The notes: a model not told the origin generated them from the sequence alone. Counted from the first letter of the stretch, positions 25,987 to 35,137 are shown. The stretch is 64,000 nt of DNA from Ornithinibacillus xuwenensis (GCF_039614845.1 NZ_JBDIML010000002.1:186001-250000); one strand, 5' to 3'. Made by a program: numbers and translations.

Positions 25987-27165
25987 TTACCCTACACTTA
26001 CTGCAACCTCTGTGTTCTTAACCTCCAATTTCCGATACACGATGGCAAGCAGCATAGATGGAATGGTACAAGCAATCATTCCAATAAAAGCATATCTTGG
26101 CTCAATTTCGTATAAGTAGCCACCGAAAATAGTAAATACTGCAGTACTCCAGCTGAGTGCTAACGCTGAATACACTCCCTGTGCTTTTGGTATCTGTGTG
26201 TGTGGAATATGCTTAATTAAGTATTTCATAAAGGCATAATGTGCCATGGCAAACGAGAATGCATGCAATGACTGTGCTAGACAGAAAACAATAACATTTG
26301 GAAAGGCAAATACGACGATCCATCTGATAGATGAACCAATTGCTGCTAAAGTCAGTAAAGATCCTACTGAGAAATGATTAAATCTTCTATCTGCAATAGA
26401 GAAGAAGATGATTTCAGCAATCACCGCAATATTAATAATGAGACCAATTAAGTATACTGGTGCATCAATGTCTTGTAGAAAAATATAGCCATAATTATAA
26501 TACGTAGCATGTGCTGCTTGCAGTAGAATGACTATCATAAGCACTAAACTAAAGTGTTTAATGCGGAATAACTGTAATAACCCAACCTTTTCTGTTTGAT
26601 CTACTTGTGGCTTTTTAGATAAAATGACAGGTGCACGCATTAACCCAAGAGCAACAACTCCGAGTACCCCTAGTAATAATGCCCATAGAATGATTTCATC
26701 ACCGAACATTCCGGTGAAAATCGTTAACACCATCCCGACTGAAACAAATCCAATGGATCCCCACTGTCGACTTCTACCATAATGCTTCAATTGTTTACTT
26801 TGCACTAGAACACCAGCGGCGCTATCTAGTGCAGGCATTAGGGTTGGGTAAAATAGATGTAAAGCAATTGTCACGACTAGTAAACTGCCAAAGGAATTTG
26901 CTGGAATATAACCAAGAAGCGCAACTAATGAGCCGACCCCTGCTATATTTAATAGCATTTTGCTGCTAATCCTTCCTGATAAATACGGAAAAGCAAATAA
27001 CGTAGAAAGCCCTCTTGCGAGCAAGCCTAAGCTCATAATCAAACTAGCCTCTGAAACGGTAATTCCTTTTGTATAGATCATCCAGCCTGACCAGTAAGGT
27101 AGAAAAATACCCCATGTCAGAAAGAAACTAAAAAACTGTCTACTCATCCATCGTTGTGTGTTCAT
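25987..27165 (-). CDS. MFS transporter (3-phenylpropionate/nucleoside-type MFS_1-like)
   Basis: Start ATG at 27165 follows GGGGGAT on the minus strand; the in-frame start at 27189 is less likely. The 392-residue protein has 12 predicted helices with the pattern of the PPP/YwbF MFS subgroup (MNTQRWMSRQFFSFFLTWG, QSLHAFSFAMAHYAFMKYL). The substrate is unknown. A Crp/Fnr-like gene is divergent, 80 bases away, and may control it. Confidence 0.82.
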   Translation of the reverse strand: MNTQRWMSRQFFSFFLTWGIFLPYWSGWMIYTKGITVSEASLIMSLGLLARGLSTLFAFPYLSGRISSKMLLNIAGVGSLVALLGYIPANSFGSLLVVTIALHLFYPTLMPALDSAAGVLVQSKQLKHYGRSRQWGSIGFVSVGMVLTIFTGMFGDEIILWALLLGVLGVVALGLMRAPVILSKKPQVDQTEKVGLLQLFRIKHFSLVLMIVILLQAAHATYYNYGYIFLQDIDAPVYLIGLIINIAVIAEIIFFSIADRRFNHFSVGSLLTLAAIGSSIRWIVVFAFPNVIVFCLAQSLHAFSFAMAHYAFMKYLIKHIPHTQIPKAQGVYSALALSWSTAVFTIFGGYLYEIEPRYAFIGMIACTIPSMLLAIVYRKLEVKNTEVAVSVG

Positions 27166-27245
27166 GATTATCCCCCTCATCGATTGCATGGTATCATGGA
27201 AATAGATAGAAATAATAGGAGATATCTCACATTTTGAGGTGAATC

Positions 27246-27917
27246 ATGAAAATTTATAAAGGTGCAAAAAAGCAGCTGTATTTGGAAACGAACTCGATTG
27301 GACACTTGTTCTCCTTTCCGGTAGAGGAGTTTATGGAGATCCATGAATATGAACGTGATGATTGGATTATTCAAGAGGATACAAGACCTGATTATCTATT
27401 TTATGTCATAGAAGGAAAAGCAAAGATTTATATCACACATCAAAACGGAAAAGTATCGTTAATCAATTTTATTAACGAAAATGAATACATTGGGGAAATG
27501 GAATTATTGCATGATGTGTACTATACAAAAGGGATACAAGCCTCCACGAAAACAATTTGTTTTGCGCTTCCTATTTATTACTACCGTAAGCGATTATTGG
27601 AGGATGCCAAATTTCTACGTGAATTAACCAAGTTTTTGAGTCTAAAGGCAACCACGATGGCAGCTAAGTATACACAGAGTCAGGCCTTTCCATTAGAAAA
27701 TCGGTTGGCTGACTTTATTTTGCAAACATCCGATGAAGGTGTATATAAGGAAAAGCATGTGACAGTCTGTGATTATTTAGGCGTATCCTATCGGCACTTG
27801 CTGCATGTACTGACACAGTTTTGTGAGAGAGGATATTTACATAAAGAAGGACGGAACTATTACGTGAAGCAGTACCAATCCTTGCACGAGCTTGCGAAGG
27901 TGTTGAGAAATGAGTAG
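27246..27917 (+). CDS. Crp/Fnr-family regulator (YeiL-like)
   Basis: A 223-residue protein with a cyclic-nucleotide-binding-type beta-barrel (VIEGKAKIYITHQNGKVSLINFINENEYIGEMELL) and a C-terminal winged helix (VTVCDYLGVSYRHLLHVLTQFCERGYL). It lacks an Fnr-type cysteine cluster at the N-terminus. It is divergent from the MFS gene and probably regulates it. Effector unknown. Confidence 0.83.
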   Translation: MKIYKGAKKQLYLETNSIGHLFSFPVEEFMEIHEYERDDWIIQEDTRPDYLFYVIEGKAKIYITHQNGKVSLINFINENEYIGEMELLHDVYYTKGIQASTKTICFALPIYYYRKRLLEDAKFLRELTKFLSLKATTMAAKYTQSQAFPLENRLADFILQTSDEGVYKEKHVTVCDYLGVSYRHLLHVLTQFCERGYLHKEGRNYYVKQYQSLHELAKVLRNE

Positions 27918-27932
27918 TTGTCAACAAGTAAA

Positions 27933-27966
27933 AAGAAATCGGCTGTTACGTAGCCGATTTCTTGTA
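27933..27966. terminator. Bidirectional terminator
   Basis: AAGAAATCGGCT / AGCCGATTTCTT twelve-base stem between the convergent Crp-like and LysM genes. Confidence 0.88.
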
Positions 27967-27974
27967 TTAACAGC

Positions 27975-28772
27975 TTAAAATAGCACCGGTAATTGAACCA
28001 AGTCTTGCATGCTTCCATCTCGTGGACTGCGGGTATAGACCCATAACTCACCTGATTGTGTAGTCGGTTGTTGATCCAATGTGATGGAAGTAGAAAAGGA
28101 GCCATATGCGGGAGCGCCTGCTGTTGTTTGTATGGGCTTTTCGCCTGATACAATTTGATTATTCAGGTCAACAATACGATAGAGTATAGTTCCTTCAAAT
28201 GCACGAGCAAATCCCTCAAGGCTTTGCCCATCCTGAATTCTTGTTCCTGGAAGCGGCTGAAGAACAACGATGTTACTCGAAGTTGGAAGTGGAACAATAA
28301 GCTGATATCCAGGGTAAATCACATCCGGTGAAATTCCTGGACGATGGCGATTCGCTTCAAGTAAAGCAGATAAAGAAATTCCGAAGCGTTTCGCGATTTT
28401 ATTTAAGGAATCTCCTTGCTCCACTAAGTAAATAAGAGCAGGAACTTGAAGTACCTGGTTTTGGTATATTTGATTAGGGTCCATGATCTGATTATTTATT
28501 CCTTGCAGTAAGTCTATCGTTGTTTGATAGCGTCCTGCAAGCTCGTTTAGTGTTTCTCCAGCACTTACGATGTGATTTACCTGTCTGTTTCCGGGCATTG
28601 AAATAACGAGTACTTGACCAGGATAGATAAGATAGGGATCGGTTACAGGAGGATAGATGGCATTTGATTCGACAAGAAGAGGGACTGTTCCTCCTATGCT
28701 TGAGGCAATCGAAAACAATGTATCTCCCTGTTTTACTGTATAAATAAGAGAAGTACCATCAACAATTGGCAT
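27975..28772 (-). CDS. LysM (three repeats) plus Gmad2 protein
   Basis: This 265-residue protein starts LIYTVKQGDTLFSIASSIG (LysM 1), followed by HIVSAGETLNELAGRYQT (LysM 2) and YLVEQGDSLNKIAKRFGIS (LysM 3), then a Gmad2 immunoglobulin-like domain (IVVLQPLPGTRIQDGQSLEGFARAFEG). LysM binds peptidoglycan. Gmad2 occurs in spore germination and cell-surface proteins of bacilli. No signal peptide is visible, so spore-coat or mother-cell location is plausible. Confidence 0.85.
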   Translation of the reverse strand: MPIVDGTSLIYTVKQGDTLFSIASSIGGTVPLLVESNAIYPPVTDPYLIYPGQVLVISMPGNRQVNHIVSAGETLNELAGRYQTTIDLLQGINNQIMDPNQIYQNQVLQVPALIYLVEQGDSLNKIAKRFGISLSALLEANRHRPGISPDVIYPGYQLIVPLPTSSNIVVLQPLPGTRIQDGQSLEGFARAFEGTILYRIVDLNNQIVSGEKPIQTTAGAPAYGSFSTSITLDQQPTTQSGELWVYTRSPRDGSMQDLVQLPVLF

Positions 28773-28936
28773 TCAATCACTCCTAGGCTGTATTCATATT
28801 CCTAATCATGGTATTCGTCTAGGTAGCAATCGGTGATTGAAAGGGAGGTTTATCAATAATAGGGGATGATGGATTATATTATAAAACTTAGAGAAATAAT
28901 AAGGTTCTGCCCACTCAGCTAAACACCATTTGTGAT

Positions 28937-29407
28937 TTATTCTTGTGTTAAATGTTTGTACTCTAACACTTCTACAGTAAAACTATGTTTACAACTAATT
29001 TTAGGGCTATCACAAGGTGGAGATACCCTTACTTTAACCAAGTCTTCTACATATTTAAGTGGATTATTGTTAGGTACTTGAATCCTTATAGAAATATCAT
29101 AAGAATGGTTGTTGTTATAAACAATATTGACAATCCTTTGTTTCCTCCACCCAAAACCAGAACTTTCTTTACCTCCATACTCTTTTATTACCCTTTTATC
29201 AATAGTTGGATAAATAATATCCCAAATAATATCTTCAGGTGTAACATACCAGTCTTCAGCATAGGGTTTAATTTCCTTTTGTTCTTGAGATTTAGCATTA
29301 ACTAAGTAGTAATTTGTAGCAAATAACATTAGAATCGTAAATAAAACAGTCAGTTTCTTCAAGATGCTCAGTCCAATATATTTATCATTAGAATGCGACA
29401 TCTTCAT
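28937..29407 (-). CDS. Secreted DUF3888-like protein
   Basis: The start is uncertain (ATG 29407, ATG 29401 or TTG 29362; none has a strong ribosome site). A hydrophobic signal segment (LTVLFTILMLFATNYYLVNA) is followed by a mature region with EDIIWDIIYPTIDKRVIKEYGG and a cysteine pair (PPCDSPKISCKHSFTVEVL), the pattern of DUF3888 exported proteins. Function unknown. It is the first gene of a same-strand accessory array with two further DUF3888-like members. Confidence 0.65.
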   Translation of the reverse strand: MKMSHSNDKYIGLSILKKLTVLFTILMLFATNYYLVNAKSQEQKEIKPYAEDWYVTPEDIIWDIIYPTIDKRVIKEYGGKESSGFGWRKQRIVNIVYNNNHSYDISIRIQVPNNNPLKYVEDLVKVRVSPPCDSPKISCKHSFTVEVLEYKHLTQE

Positions 29408-29569
29408 TTGTTTTATCCAGATCTGCTTGGTATAAGCACACAAGCTCTTTTTCTACTAAAGCATCAGTTTGTTCAAGTATATTATTTCACAATTTTATTG
29501 CTCACTCAGTGTAGAACTATTTGCAAACAACTTAATTTTGTCATTTAAAATAATCAAAAAGAATTCTTT

Positions 29570-29710
29570 CTATGCTAAAATCTTCATAGCATTGAGTTTT
29601 ACTTCATTTACACAAACATCGGAGAGCATAGGGGCTTTAGCGTGAGTATTATTCGGACAAAGAATAAACATAGAAAATATAACAATTGCTACAGTAAGAT
29701 ACTGTTTCAC
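29570..29710 (-). pseudogene. Truncated secreted DUF3888-like protein
   Basis: GTG start at 29710 preceded by AGAGGTG. The 46-residue product has a good signal peptide (VKQYLTVAIVIFSMFILCPNNTHAKA) and a short mature part (MLSDVCVNEVKLNAMKILA), then stops. DUF3888 relatives continue for about 100 more residues, so this is a decayed paralog. The gap to 29941 holds repeats (AATTAACG) but no other gene. Confidence 0.5.
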
Positions 29711-29940
29711 TATTTAACACCTCTTTTTGCTCTTAATATCTCAATTTAGAAGAGGTTATTCCTTTCAATTATGTATATCTTCAATAGGGTAATTTAATTA
29801 ATCGATCCTGTTAGCGAAAAATAGTTTTGCTTTATTCAATTTTTTATTAGACGATTAGTACTACAAAAATAGCGTTAATCCTTACTGAATTAACGAGAAT
29901 TAACGCAAACCGTTAATGGAATAAGTGAGTAGACTATTTG

Positions 29941-30342
29941 TTAGTTAAAGTCCACTCTTGGATAAGTTTTTAGATGTTCATAATCAATTAACTTACCATC
30001 TGCACTTACTACAATTATATCTTCGCCATAAGTAATATGAGCACGATAATAAGGCTGTACTTTTAACGTGATTTCATATGCTCCACCTACACCAGATAAC
30101 TGCTTGATCTTTAATATCTCCGTATCGTATGAAGCCCATATAAGACCTTCTGGTGCTTCTTCATCATCTTTATAAATTTCAGATATTGCTTTATCAACTG
30201 GGTCTCTTAGGCTATTAATTAATGCATATTTAAGTGTTTCGCATATTTCCGTATCAGCTTCATTTATCGTTTGTGAAAATACTGGGGTGTTATAGCTTAC
30301 TAGAAATATTATTAAAGTAAGGCTTAAAGTTAGCTTTTTCAA
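29941..30342 (-). CDS. Secreted DUF3888 domain protein
   Basis: I choose TTG 30342 because GAGGTG is five bases upstream; GTG 30351 lies inside that site. The sequence around this start aligns with that of the next gene (GAGGTGAAGTTT then start). The 133-residue product has signal peptide MKKLTLSLTLIIFLVSYNTP, then ETLKYALINSLRDPVDKAISEIY and GAYEITLKVQPYYRAH, ending in a region typical of DUF3888. Function unknown. Confidence 0.75.
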   Translation of the reverse strand: MKKLTLSLTLIIFLVSYNTPVFSQTINEADTEICETLKYALINSLRDPVDKAISEIYKDDEEAPEGLIWASYDTEILKIKQLSGVGGAYEITLKVQPYYRAHITYGEDIIVVSADGKLIDYEHLKTYPRVDFN

Positions 30343-30380
30343 AAACTTCACCTCAGTTTAGTATTAGAATCTAAACTGGT

Positions 30381-30448
30381 CTTATTCAAGTATTCTGCTT
30401 CTATAGTAAAAATGCGACTGCTTATTTCGCAATCGACCTTTTATCACA
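30381..30448 (-). repeat. Array intergenic element R8
   Basis: On the minus strand it ends with ...TTTTTACTATAGAAGCAGAATACTTGAATAAG, the start-proximal box of the family, preceded by a TTGCGA / TCGCA hairpin. Confidence 0.55.
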
Positions 30449-30453
30449 AGATA

Positions 30454-30891
30454 TTAGTGATATCTAAACCAAACAAACCATCCTTTTCCCTTGCTTTTTG
30501 ATAAAAAGATTTGACCTTCTAACGCACTGGCACTTTTTCCTTCCCATTTAGGAAAATACAATCTTACTAACCAAGATTTATTAGCAACCGCTTCTCCACA
30601 AAAGTTTTTTGCCATTCCATAATAAACTTCATCATTTACTTGTCTAACTGTTTTAGGAAAAGGGAGAGCAGTTACTATATCCCACTCAGAAAATAGTTCT
30701 CCATACTCACCTTTTTCGTAAGTATTAGGAACAATTGAACTAAGTGCATTTAATAGTTCATCCTTATCTTTAATAGATGTTTCCTCTAAGTGTTTTAGTT
30801 TCGGGCATTCAACATTTGGTTGTGCATAAATATTGCTTGGTACAAAGATAATAAAAGTTATTAGCATTGCTATTACACCAAATCTTTTCAT
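30454..30891 (-). CDS. Secreted protein of unknown function
   Basis: ATG 30891 follows GAGGTGAAGTTT. The product has 145 residues with a signal peptide (MKRFGVIAMLITFIIFVPSNIYA) and a mature part with two cysteines (VECPKL, KNFCGEAV) and a Trp-rich end (KGWFVWFRYH). No family recognised. It is flanked on both sides by the array's intergenic elements. Confidence 0.7.
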   Translation of the reverse strand: MKRFGVIAMLITFIIFVPSNIYAQPNVECPKLKHLEETSIKDKDELLNALSSIVPNTYEKGEYGELFSEWDIVTALPFPKTVRQVNDEVYYGMAKNFCGEAVANKSWLVRLYFPKWEGKSASALEGQIFLSKSKGKGWFVWFRYH

Positions 30892-30930
30892 AAACTTCAC
30901 CTCTGTACTAATATCCCAACACCCTCTGTG

Positions 30931-31020
30931 CTTATTCAATTATGCTGCACCTTTCGTGGAATAACTTCTACACAAAAGCGAAATTCCTTTTTGAACTATT
31001 GCACCCGTTCGTTTAGTAAA
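30931..31020 (-). repeat. Array intergenic element R7
   Basis: Minus strand: TTTACTAAACGAACGGGTGC (stop-proximal box), an AAGGAATTTCGCTTTT middle, then GGTGCAGCATAATTGAATAA (start-proximal box). Length 90 bases. Confidence 0.65.
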
Positions 31021-31023
31021 CTC

Positions 31024-31398
31024 TTACTTTGATAATTCCAAAAAGAATTCCCTAATATCATCTGGTAATTCTTCTACTGCAAGAACCTTTAATCTCTCAG
31101 TTCCAGGAGAAGTCATAATTACATAAGACTTATCGTTATAATCAATAAGAGTGAATTGTTCTATCTTATTCGCTGTGTTAGCTTGAATATAGTTAAAATC
31201 TTCTTCTGCAAAATTACCCTTATAACCATCTAAGATTAGTTCTTGCACTTCCTCAAAACTCTCTGCAACTGTCAATTCTTGATATAATTCAAGTGAGTTT
31301 TTAGGTGTAAAGAAATACACGTAATACAACGAACCGCCAATTATTATTAATGCTAAGACTAATAAAGTAATCCAATCTTTTAATTTCTTTTTGACCAC
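31024..31398 (-). CDS. Membrane-anchored protein of unknown function
   Basis: GTG start with GGGGGAG upstream; 124 residues. A single N-terminal membrane helix (WITLLVLALIIIGGSLYYVYFF) is followed by an extracytoplasmic domain of about 95 residues (SFEEVQELILDGYKGNF). No family recognised. Array elements lie on both sides. Confidence 0.7.
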   Translation of the reverse strand: MVKKKLKDWITLLVLALIIIGGSLYYVYFFTPKNSLELYQELTVAESFEEVQELILDGYKGNFAEEDFNYIQANTANKIEQFTLIDYNDKSYVIMTSPGTERLKVLAVEELPDDIREFFLELSK

Positions 31399-31415
31399 AA
31401 TTTTCTCCCCCTTTG

Positions 31416-31498
31416 CTTATTCAACTCTTCTGTACCGTTAATACAGTAACAAAAAGCGATAATTATTCTTAGACTATCGCCCCCATTAGTTCAATTAG
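31416..31498 (-). repeat. Array intergenic element R6
   Basis: Minus strand: ATTGAACTAATGGGGGC, then a GCGAT / ATCGC hairpin with TTTTTG, then CTGTATTAACGGTACAGAAG and GTTGAATAAG. Length 83 bases. Confidence 0.65.
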
Positions 31499-32027
31499 TA
31501 TTTAGATAATCTAAGACAATATCAACTCTTTCATTGACTGAATAATCCCCTTCAATTTTTAATATTGGACAAGATAAGTCTGCCAACCAATGTTCATGTA
31601 AAGATTTACTTCTAACTTCCATTCCAGCAGTATCATATAAAGAGGCCCACTCTAAGAATGTTTTCGATTGTTCATATTTACTACCACCAGCTAATATTTC
31701 TTTTCCATAACGCTGAAATTCCCTCTGTTTTAACCTTTCAATCCTTATATCCTGCGGAATCCATAAGAATATAACAAGGTCAAAATAACTTTTAAAGTTA
31801 TCCCCCCAACCACAGACTGCACCAGAAAGGATAATGTTTTCATTAAGTGAAAAATCTTTTTCAAGCAACTGTCTTCTTTCAGGCACTTCTCTTTGCTTAG
31901 TGAATTTAGTTGTCCAAAAGTAATCATCGGTATCAAGAAATGTATGAGGCAGAAACTTTGATAATGAAGAACCAAGTGTTGAAGTTCCAGCCCCGGAAGC
32001 TCCCATTATGTGAATTTTTTCTATCAT
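31491..32027 (-). CDS. P-loop nucleoside/shikimate-kinase-like protein
   Basis: ATG 32027 follows AAGGAGGAGAG. The 178-residue product has Walker A GASGAGTSTLGSSL, FLDTDDYFWT and a lid region IRIERLKQREFQRYGKEI, the layout of small adenylate-kinase-like ATPases (AAA_17/18 type). It probably phosphorylates a small molecule; the substrate is unknown. Such proteins are common accessory genes in bacilli. Confidence 0.8.
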   Translation of the reverse strand: MIEKIHIMGASGAGTSTLGSSLSKFLPHTFLDTDDYFWTTKFTKQREVPERRQLLEKDFSLNENIILSGAVCGWGDNFKSYFDLVIFLWIPQDIRIERLKQREFQRYGKEILAGGSKYEQSKTFLEWASLYDTAGMEVRSKSLHEHWLADLSCPILKIEGDYSVNERVDIVLDYLNTN

Positions 32028-32070
32028 AACTCTCCTCCTTAGAAACTTTTTCATAACCTGAAATTTCTCA

Positions 32071-32176
32071 TGCTTCTTCCACTCTTCTGTCCAAAAAGTT
32101 CGACAAAAAATTATTAGGGATTATTATGTTGATTATGAATCTTGTTGTTTTACTTTGGCCCCGTTAGCTCAATAAC
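32071..32176 (-). repeat. Array intergenic element R5
   Basis: Minus strand: TTATTGAGCTAACGGGGCC at one end and GACAGAAGAGTGGAAGAAGC at the other. Confidence 0.55.
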
Positions 32177-32192
32177 GGTTGCACTAAAAGTC

Positions 32193-32312
32193 CTAAAGTT
32201 TATGCTCTTCGAATAAATCAATATTTCTCTTATTTATTGCATAATCTTTAATTTGCTCTCCAATATTTGCGTATAGTTGAATTTCCTCTATTTGAGTTAA
32301 TGGTAACCATTT
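32193..32312 (-). pseudogene. 3' fragment, possibly of a NUDIX hydrolase gene
   Basis: An open stretch of 39 codons without start reads WLPLTQIEEIQLYANIGEQI...DLFEEHKL and stops at 32193. The WLPL.EI..I.LYP-like end resembles the C-terminus of NUDIX hydrolases. A stop immediately precedes it, so only the tail survives. The rest of 32028-32414 is a repeat element and spacer. Confidence 0.4.
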
Positions 32313-32414
32313 TCAACCCCTGAGGAGAGACTACCATCATCAATATTAGCCAGTTTATTGATTACTCAACAAACAACTAAATGATGTTGATTAAAACAAA
32401 ATAAAAGTTGATAA

Positions 32415-33027
32415 ATGAGGAGAAAAAAAGGACAGAAGACAAAGAAAAACACGAACAGTTATACTCAATACATGTATAGCTCTCATACAAGAAAAGGACT
32501 TTCAAAAAATCACCATTAATGAGATTGCGCAACGAGCAGATATTAATCGAGGAACATTTTATCTACACTTCGTAGATAAATACGATATGCTGGACAGCTT
32601 TGAAAATGAAATGATTGAAAAAATTGAAGAGGTCATTGTGAACAACTTACCGAAGGAGCGATCTGATCAACTTTTTATTCAATCTAGCTATGATACAACT
32701 GTACAAATTTTAACATGCTATGAAGAGAATAAAGAACTACTTCAGTTTCTCTTAAAATCTAGTTATTCTTCCTTTCAAACAAAACTAAGAAATAAACTAA
32801 AGCTTGTGTTTACCAATTTGATTTTTCCTATACTAGGAGAGTTAGAATATGAAATCCCAACTGATTTATTTACTATAGCTTTTACATCTATTTCATTAAG
32901 CTTGGCAGAATACGCCTATCAATCAGAAACACCTATTAATATTGAGAAATCAGCAAATTTGTTGTTCAATATTGTTTTAGAAGGTCCTGCGAAAACGTTA
33001 GGATTAATAAAGGATGGAGATATATAA
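32415..33027 (+). pseudogene. TetR-family regulator, apparently frameshifted at its start
   Basis: From 32431 the frame reads DRRQRKTRTVILNTCIALIQEKD and INEIAQRADINRGTFYLHFVDKYDML, a clear TetR helix-turn-helix, and continues to 33027 with a TetR_C-like domain. No start exists in this frame upstream. ATG 32415 with AGG AGA AAA AA would supply a normal start (MRRKKDRR) if one base were removed from the A7/GG run at 32423-32431. It is either a pseudogene, slippage-controlled or a sequencing error. An internal ATG at 32587 lacks the DNA-binding part. It is the only plus-strand gene in this array. Confidence 0.65.
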
Positions 33028-33090
33028 GATTTTATATTATTGACTCCTCTTTTTGTTATCAATGTTAATGGAAATCCTTTGTTGTTCCTT

Positions 33091-33225
33091 TTGCACAATC
33101 CTGCCTCGTTAGTACAACAACTTTGTACTTTGATATTTATATAATTTTCTAAACAGTTATCCAAGAAATAAAGACCATCAATTTGATGAACCCTTGCTTC
33201 ACTCTTGTACCCCTCAGTACAGTAA
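33091..33225 (-). repeat. Array intergenic element R4
   Basis: Two boxes, minus strand: TTTACTGTACTGAGGGGTAC (33195-33225) and TTGTACTAACGAGGCAGGAT (33091-33121), between the convergent TetR and 33231 genes. Confidence 0.5.
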
Positions 33226-33230
33226 AAAAA

Positions 33231-33740
33231 TCACGATTTTTTCCCTTCTTCGAACATAACCTGGAAGTATTGCAATACATATCTTTTGTAAACTTCTTCC
33301 AGTTTATCTGTAAGTATTGAACCATTGGGGAGTGCTGTCCATGCAAAATTAATTTCTTCATCTAGTGCGTTCTTCATTGATAACAGTACTTCTTTTTCAA
33401 ATGGTAAATCCTCTATTGTTGGATTTAACAATGCGGTTGTAATGAATTTATATACCTTGCTATTTCTACACTCATCATCAAGAAGGTTGACTACTTCACA
33501 TCCTAATGCTACTAATGAACCTTGTTTTACGATTTCCAAGTGTCTTTGATACCACTCCATCTCTTTGTCAGTAGTAGCAAAGAGAAATCTCTCATACTCA
33601 AAATGTTCATAATCAATATTATGACCGAATCCGCCGTAACTTGTAATCATATCATAGTACATCCACTGTACTTTGCCGAATTCTATTTGGAACTCTTTAT
33701 AGTTATCAGCTTGTAATTTGAAATAATTTTGTCCCATCAT
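33231..33740 (-). CDS. Hypothetical soluble protein
   Basis: ATG 33740 (or 33737) with AGGAG upstream; 169 residues, acidic and helical, rich in aromatic residues (MMGQNYFKLQADNYKEFQIEFG, EMEWYQRHLEIVKQG). No known domain recognised and no export signal. Separated from neighbours by array elements. Confidence 0.6.
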   Translation of the reverse strand: MMGQNYFKLQADNYKEFQIEFGKVQWMYYDMITSYGGFGHNIDYEHFEYERFLFATTDKEMEWYQRHLEIVKQGSLVALGCEVVNLLDDECRNSKVYKFITTALLNPTIEDLPFEKEVLLSMKNALDEEINFAWTALPNGSILTDKLEEVYKRYVLQYFQVMFEEGKKS

Positions 33741-33758
33741 TTCATCTCCTAATACAAC

Positions 33759-33841
33759 ACTCTTCCACTAACTCATCGCGATAGTATAATAACGAGTGCA
33801 ACTATCCTTCTTGAAGTAATGCCCCCGTTAAAACAGTAAAG
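33759..33841 (-). repeat. Array intergenic element R3
   Basis: Minus strand: TTTACTGTTTTAACGGGGGC, AAGAAGGATAGTTGCACTCG, then TTATTATACTATCGCGATGA and GTGGAAGAGT. Confidence 0.6.
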
Positions 33842-33899
33842 ATATTTGTATTTACTGAACAAACCTAATTACTACAAAATCATAGTTCATTTACAAAAT

Positions 33900-34511
33900 T
33901 TAAAGTGTAAACTTTAATTTTTCGTCTTTAATAGAACCTTGTTTAACATATTTAATGATTTTTTCCGCTTCAGTTTCAACACGAATTCTACCCTTTTCAC
34001 TTAAATGCCAATTATTCTTTCGGGTTACGCCATCATGTGTTGGACACAAAGTGAATTTGAACCAACTTGGCATATATGTTTTTAATGTCATGTCTAACCT
34101 CTTCATATGAAAAGAGTTTGTTACTACTAAAATTCTATTTATGTTGTGTAATTCAAATTCTCTTTGTAGTACCAATAAAGAAGCTAATACATTTTCTAAG
34201 GTATTTAAAGATATTTCTTCCGTAATAATATCTTCTTCAAGAACTCCTAGAGCCAATGCTTCCTCTTTTAATAATGCGGCTTCAGTCAATTCACTTCCCT
34301 CAAATTGCATTCCACCAGAAAACAATATTTTTTTTGCTCTGCCTTGTTTATATAATTCGATTGCTGCTGGCAATCTCCAATGCACTGCTGTTTTACTCCC
34401 TACAACCAAGATACACTCCCCAGTATTACAGTCATCCTCAATATCTGTAAATATAAGGTTAGTTATTTGTTTTCTTGTTAATTCTTCAAAATTTAATTGA
34501 GAAATATACAT
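33900..34511 (-). CDS. YdcF/SanA/ElyC-family DUF218 protein
   Basis: A 203-residue protein with the DUF218 Rossmann-like core: CILVVGSKTAVHWRLPAAIELYKQG, KILFSGGM, SLNTLENVLASLL, ILVVTNSFHMKR. No membrane segment is present, unlike ElyC, so it resembles cytosolic YdcF, which binds S-adenosylmethionine in E. coli. GAGGTG precedes the ATG. Physiological role unknown. Confidence 0.83.
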   Translation of the reverse strand: MYISQLNFEELTRKQITNLIFTDIEDDCNTGECILVVGSKTAVHWRLPAAIELYKQGRAKKILFSGGMQFEGSELTEAALLKEEALALGVLEEDIITEEISLNTLENVLASLLVLQREFELHNINRILVVTNSFHMKRLDMTLKTYMPSWFKFTLCPTHDGVTRKNNWHLSEKGRIRVETEAEKIIKYVKQGSIKDEKLKFTL

Positions 34512-34524
34512 TTTTCACCTCTAT

Positions 34525-34709
34525 TTTGCTAAACTATCCTGCCCCGTCAGCACACTATCTATATCGATACTAACATAATATTTCAAATATAATATTAGAA
34601 ATTTCCCATAAGAAAAAGGCGATCTTTCTGATTGTTATTTGTGTCTAACAACTAGGGTCCAGTTCATCTTGGATCACCTTTTTAAAGTTTTGAACCCGTT
34701 AGCTCAACA
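34525..34709 (-). repeat. Array intergenic element R2
   Basis: Minus strand: GTTGAGCTAACGGG, hairpin AAGGTGATC / GATCGCCTTTTT, a 58-base block shared with R1 (52 of 58 identical), then GTGCTGACGGGGCAGGATAG. Length 185 bases. Confidence 0.75.
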
Positions 34710-34727
34710 TTTATAGATAAAAAAGTT

Positions 34728-34991
34728 TTATTTCTTTTCAATTTCTCTTTTTAATTGGTAAATCTTAACTTCCAACGAATCAACATATTTTCTTACTTCT
34801 CGAAGTAATATTCCAACAAATAGGATAACTAACCCACCTACTATAAATACATAGGCTCTAATTGTTCTAATCGTAAAAATGTAATCATTAGTTCCATCAT
34901 ATCTATACTCCCAAGTTTGAGTCCAGCCAAAGAAAATAAAAATAATACCGAATGATATTGGTAATATGGAAATCCATCTTATATCTTTCAA
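34728..34991 (-). CDS. Small membrane protein with coiled-coil tail
   Basis: TTG start with GGGGTG upstream; 87 residues. Two membrane helices (ISILPISFGIIFIFFGW and AYVFIVGGLVILFVGILL) are followed by a charged coiled-coil tail (VRKYVDSLEVKIYQLKREIEKK). Function unknown. Confidence 0.65.
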   Translation of the reverse strand: MKDIRWISILPISFGIIFIFFGWTQTWEYRYDGTNDYIFTIRTIRAYVFIVGGLVILFVGILLREVRKYVDSLEVKIYQLKREIEKK

Positions 34992-35137
34992 ATTTCTTTC
35001 ACCCCTTCACCTTCTTAAACTAAAGCTTTCCCAGATGACGCAATAAAAAGTCCTCTTCCTAATGAAGTAAAGTACCCATTAAGGCAATATAGAATCTGCC
35101 AACGAATGGCTTCTTATAAGAACGTAGAAACTCTACA

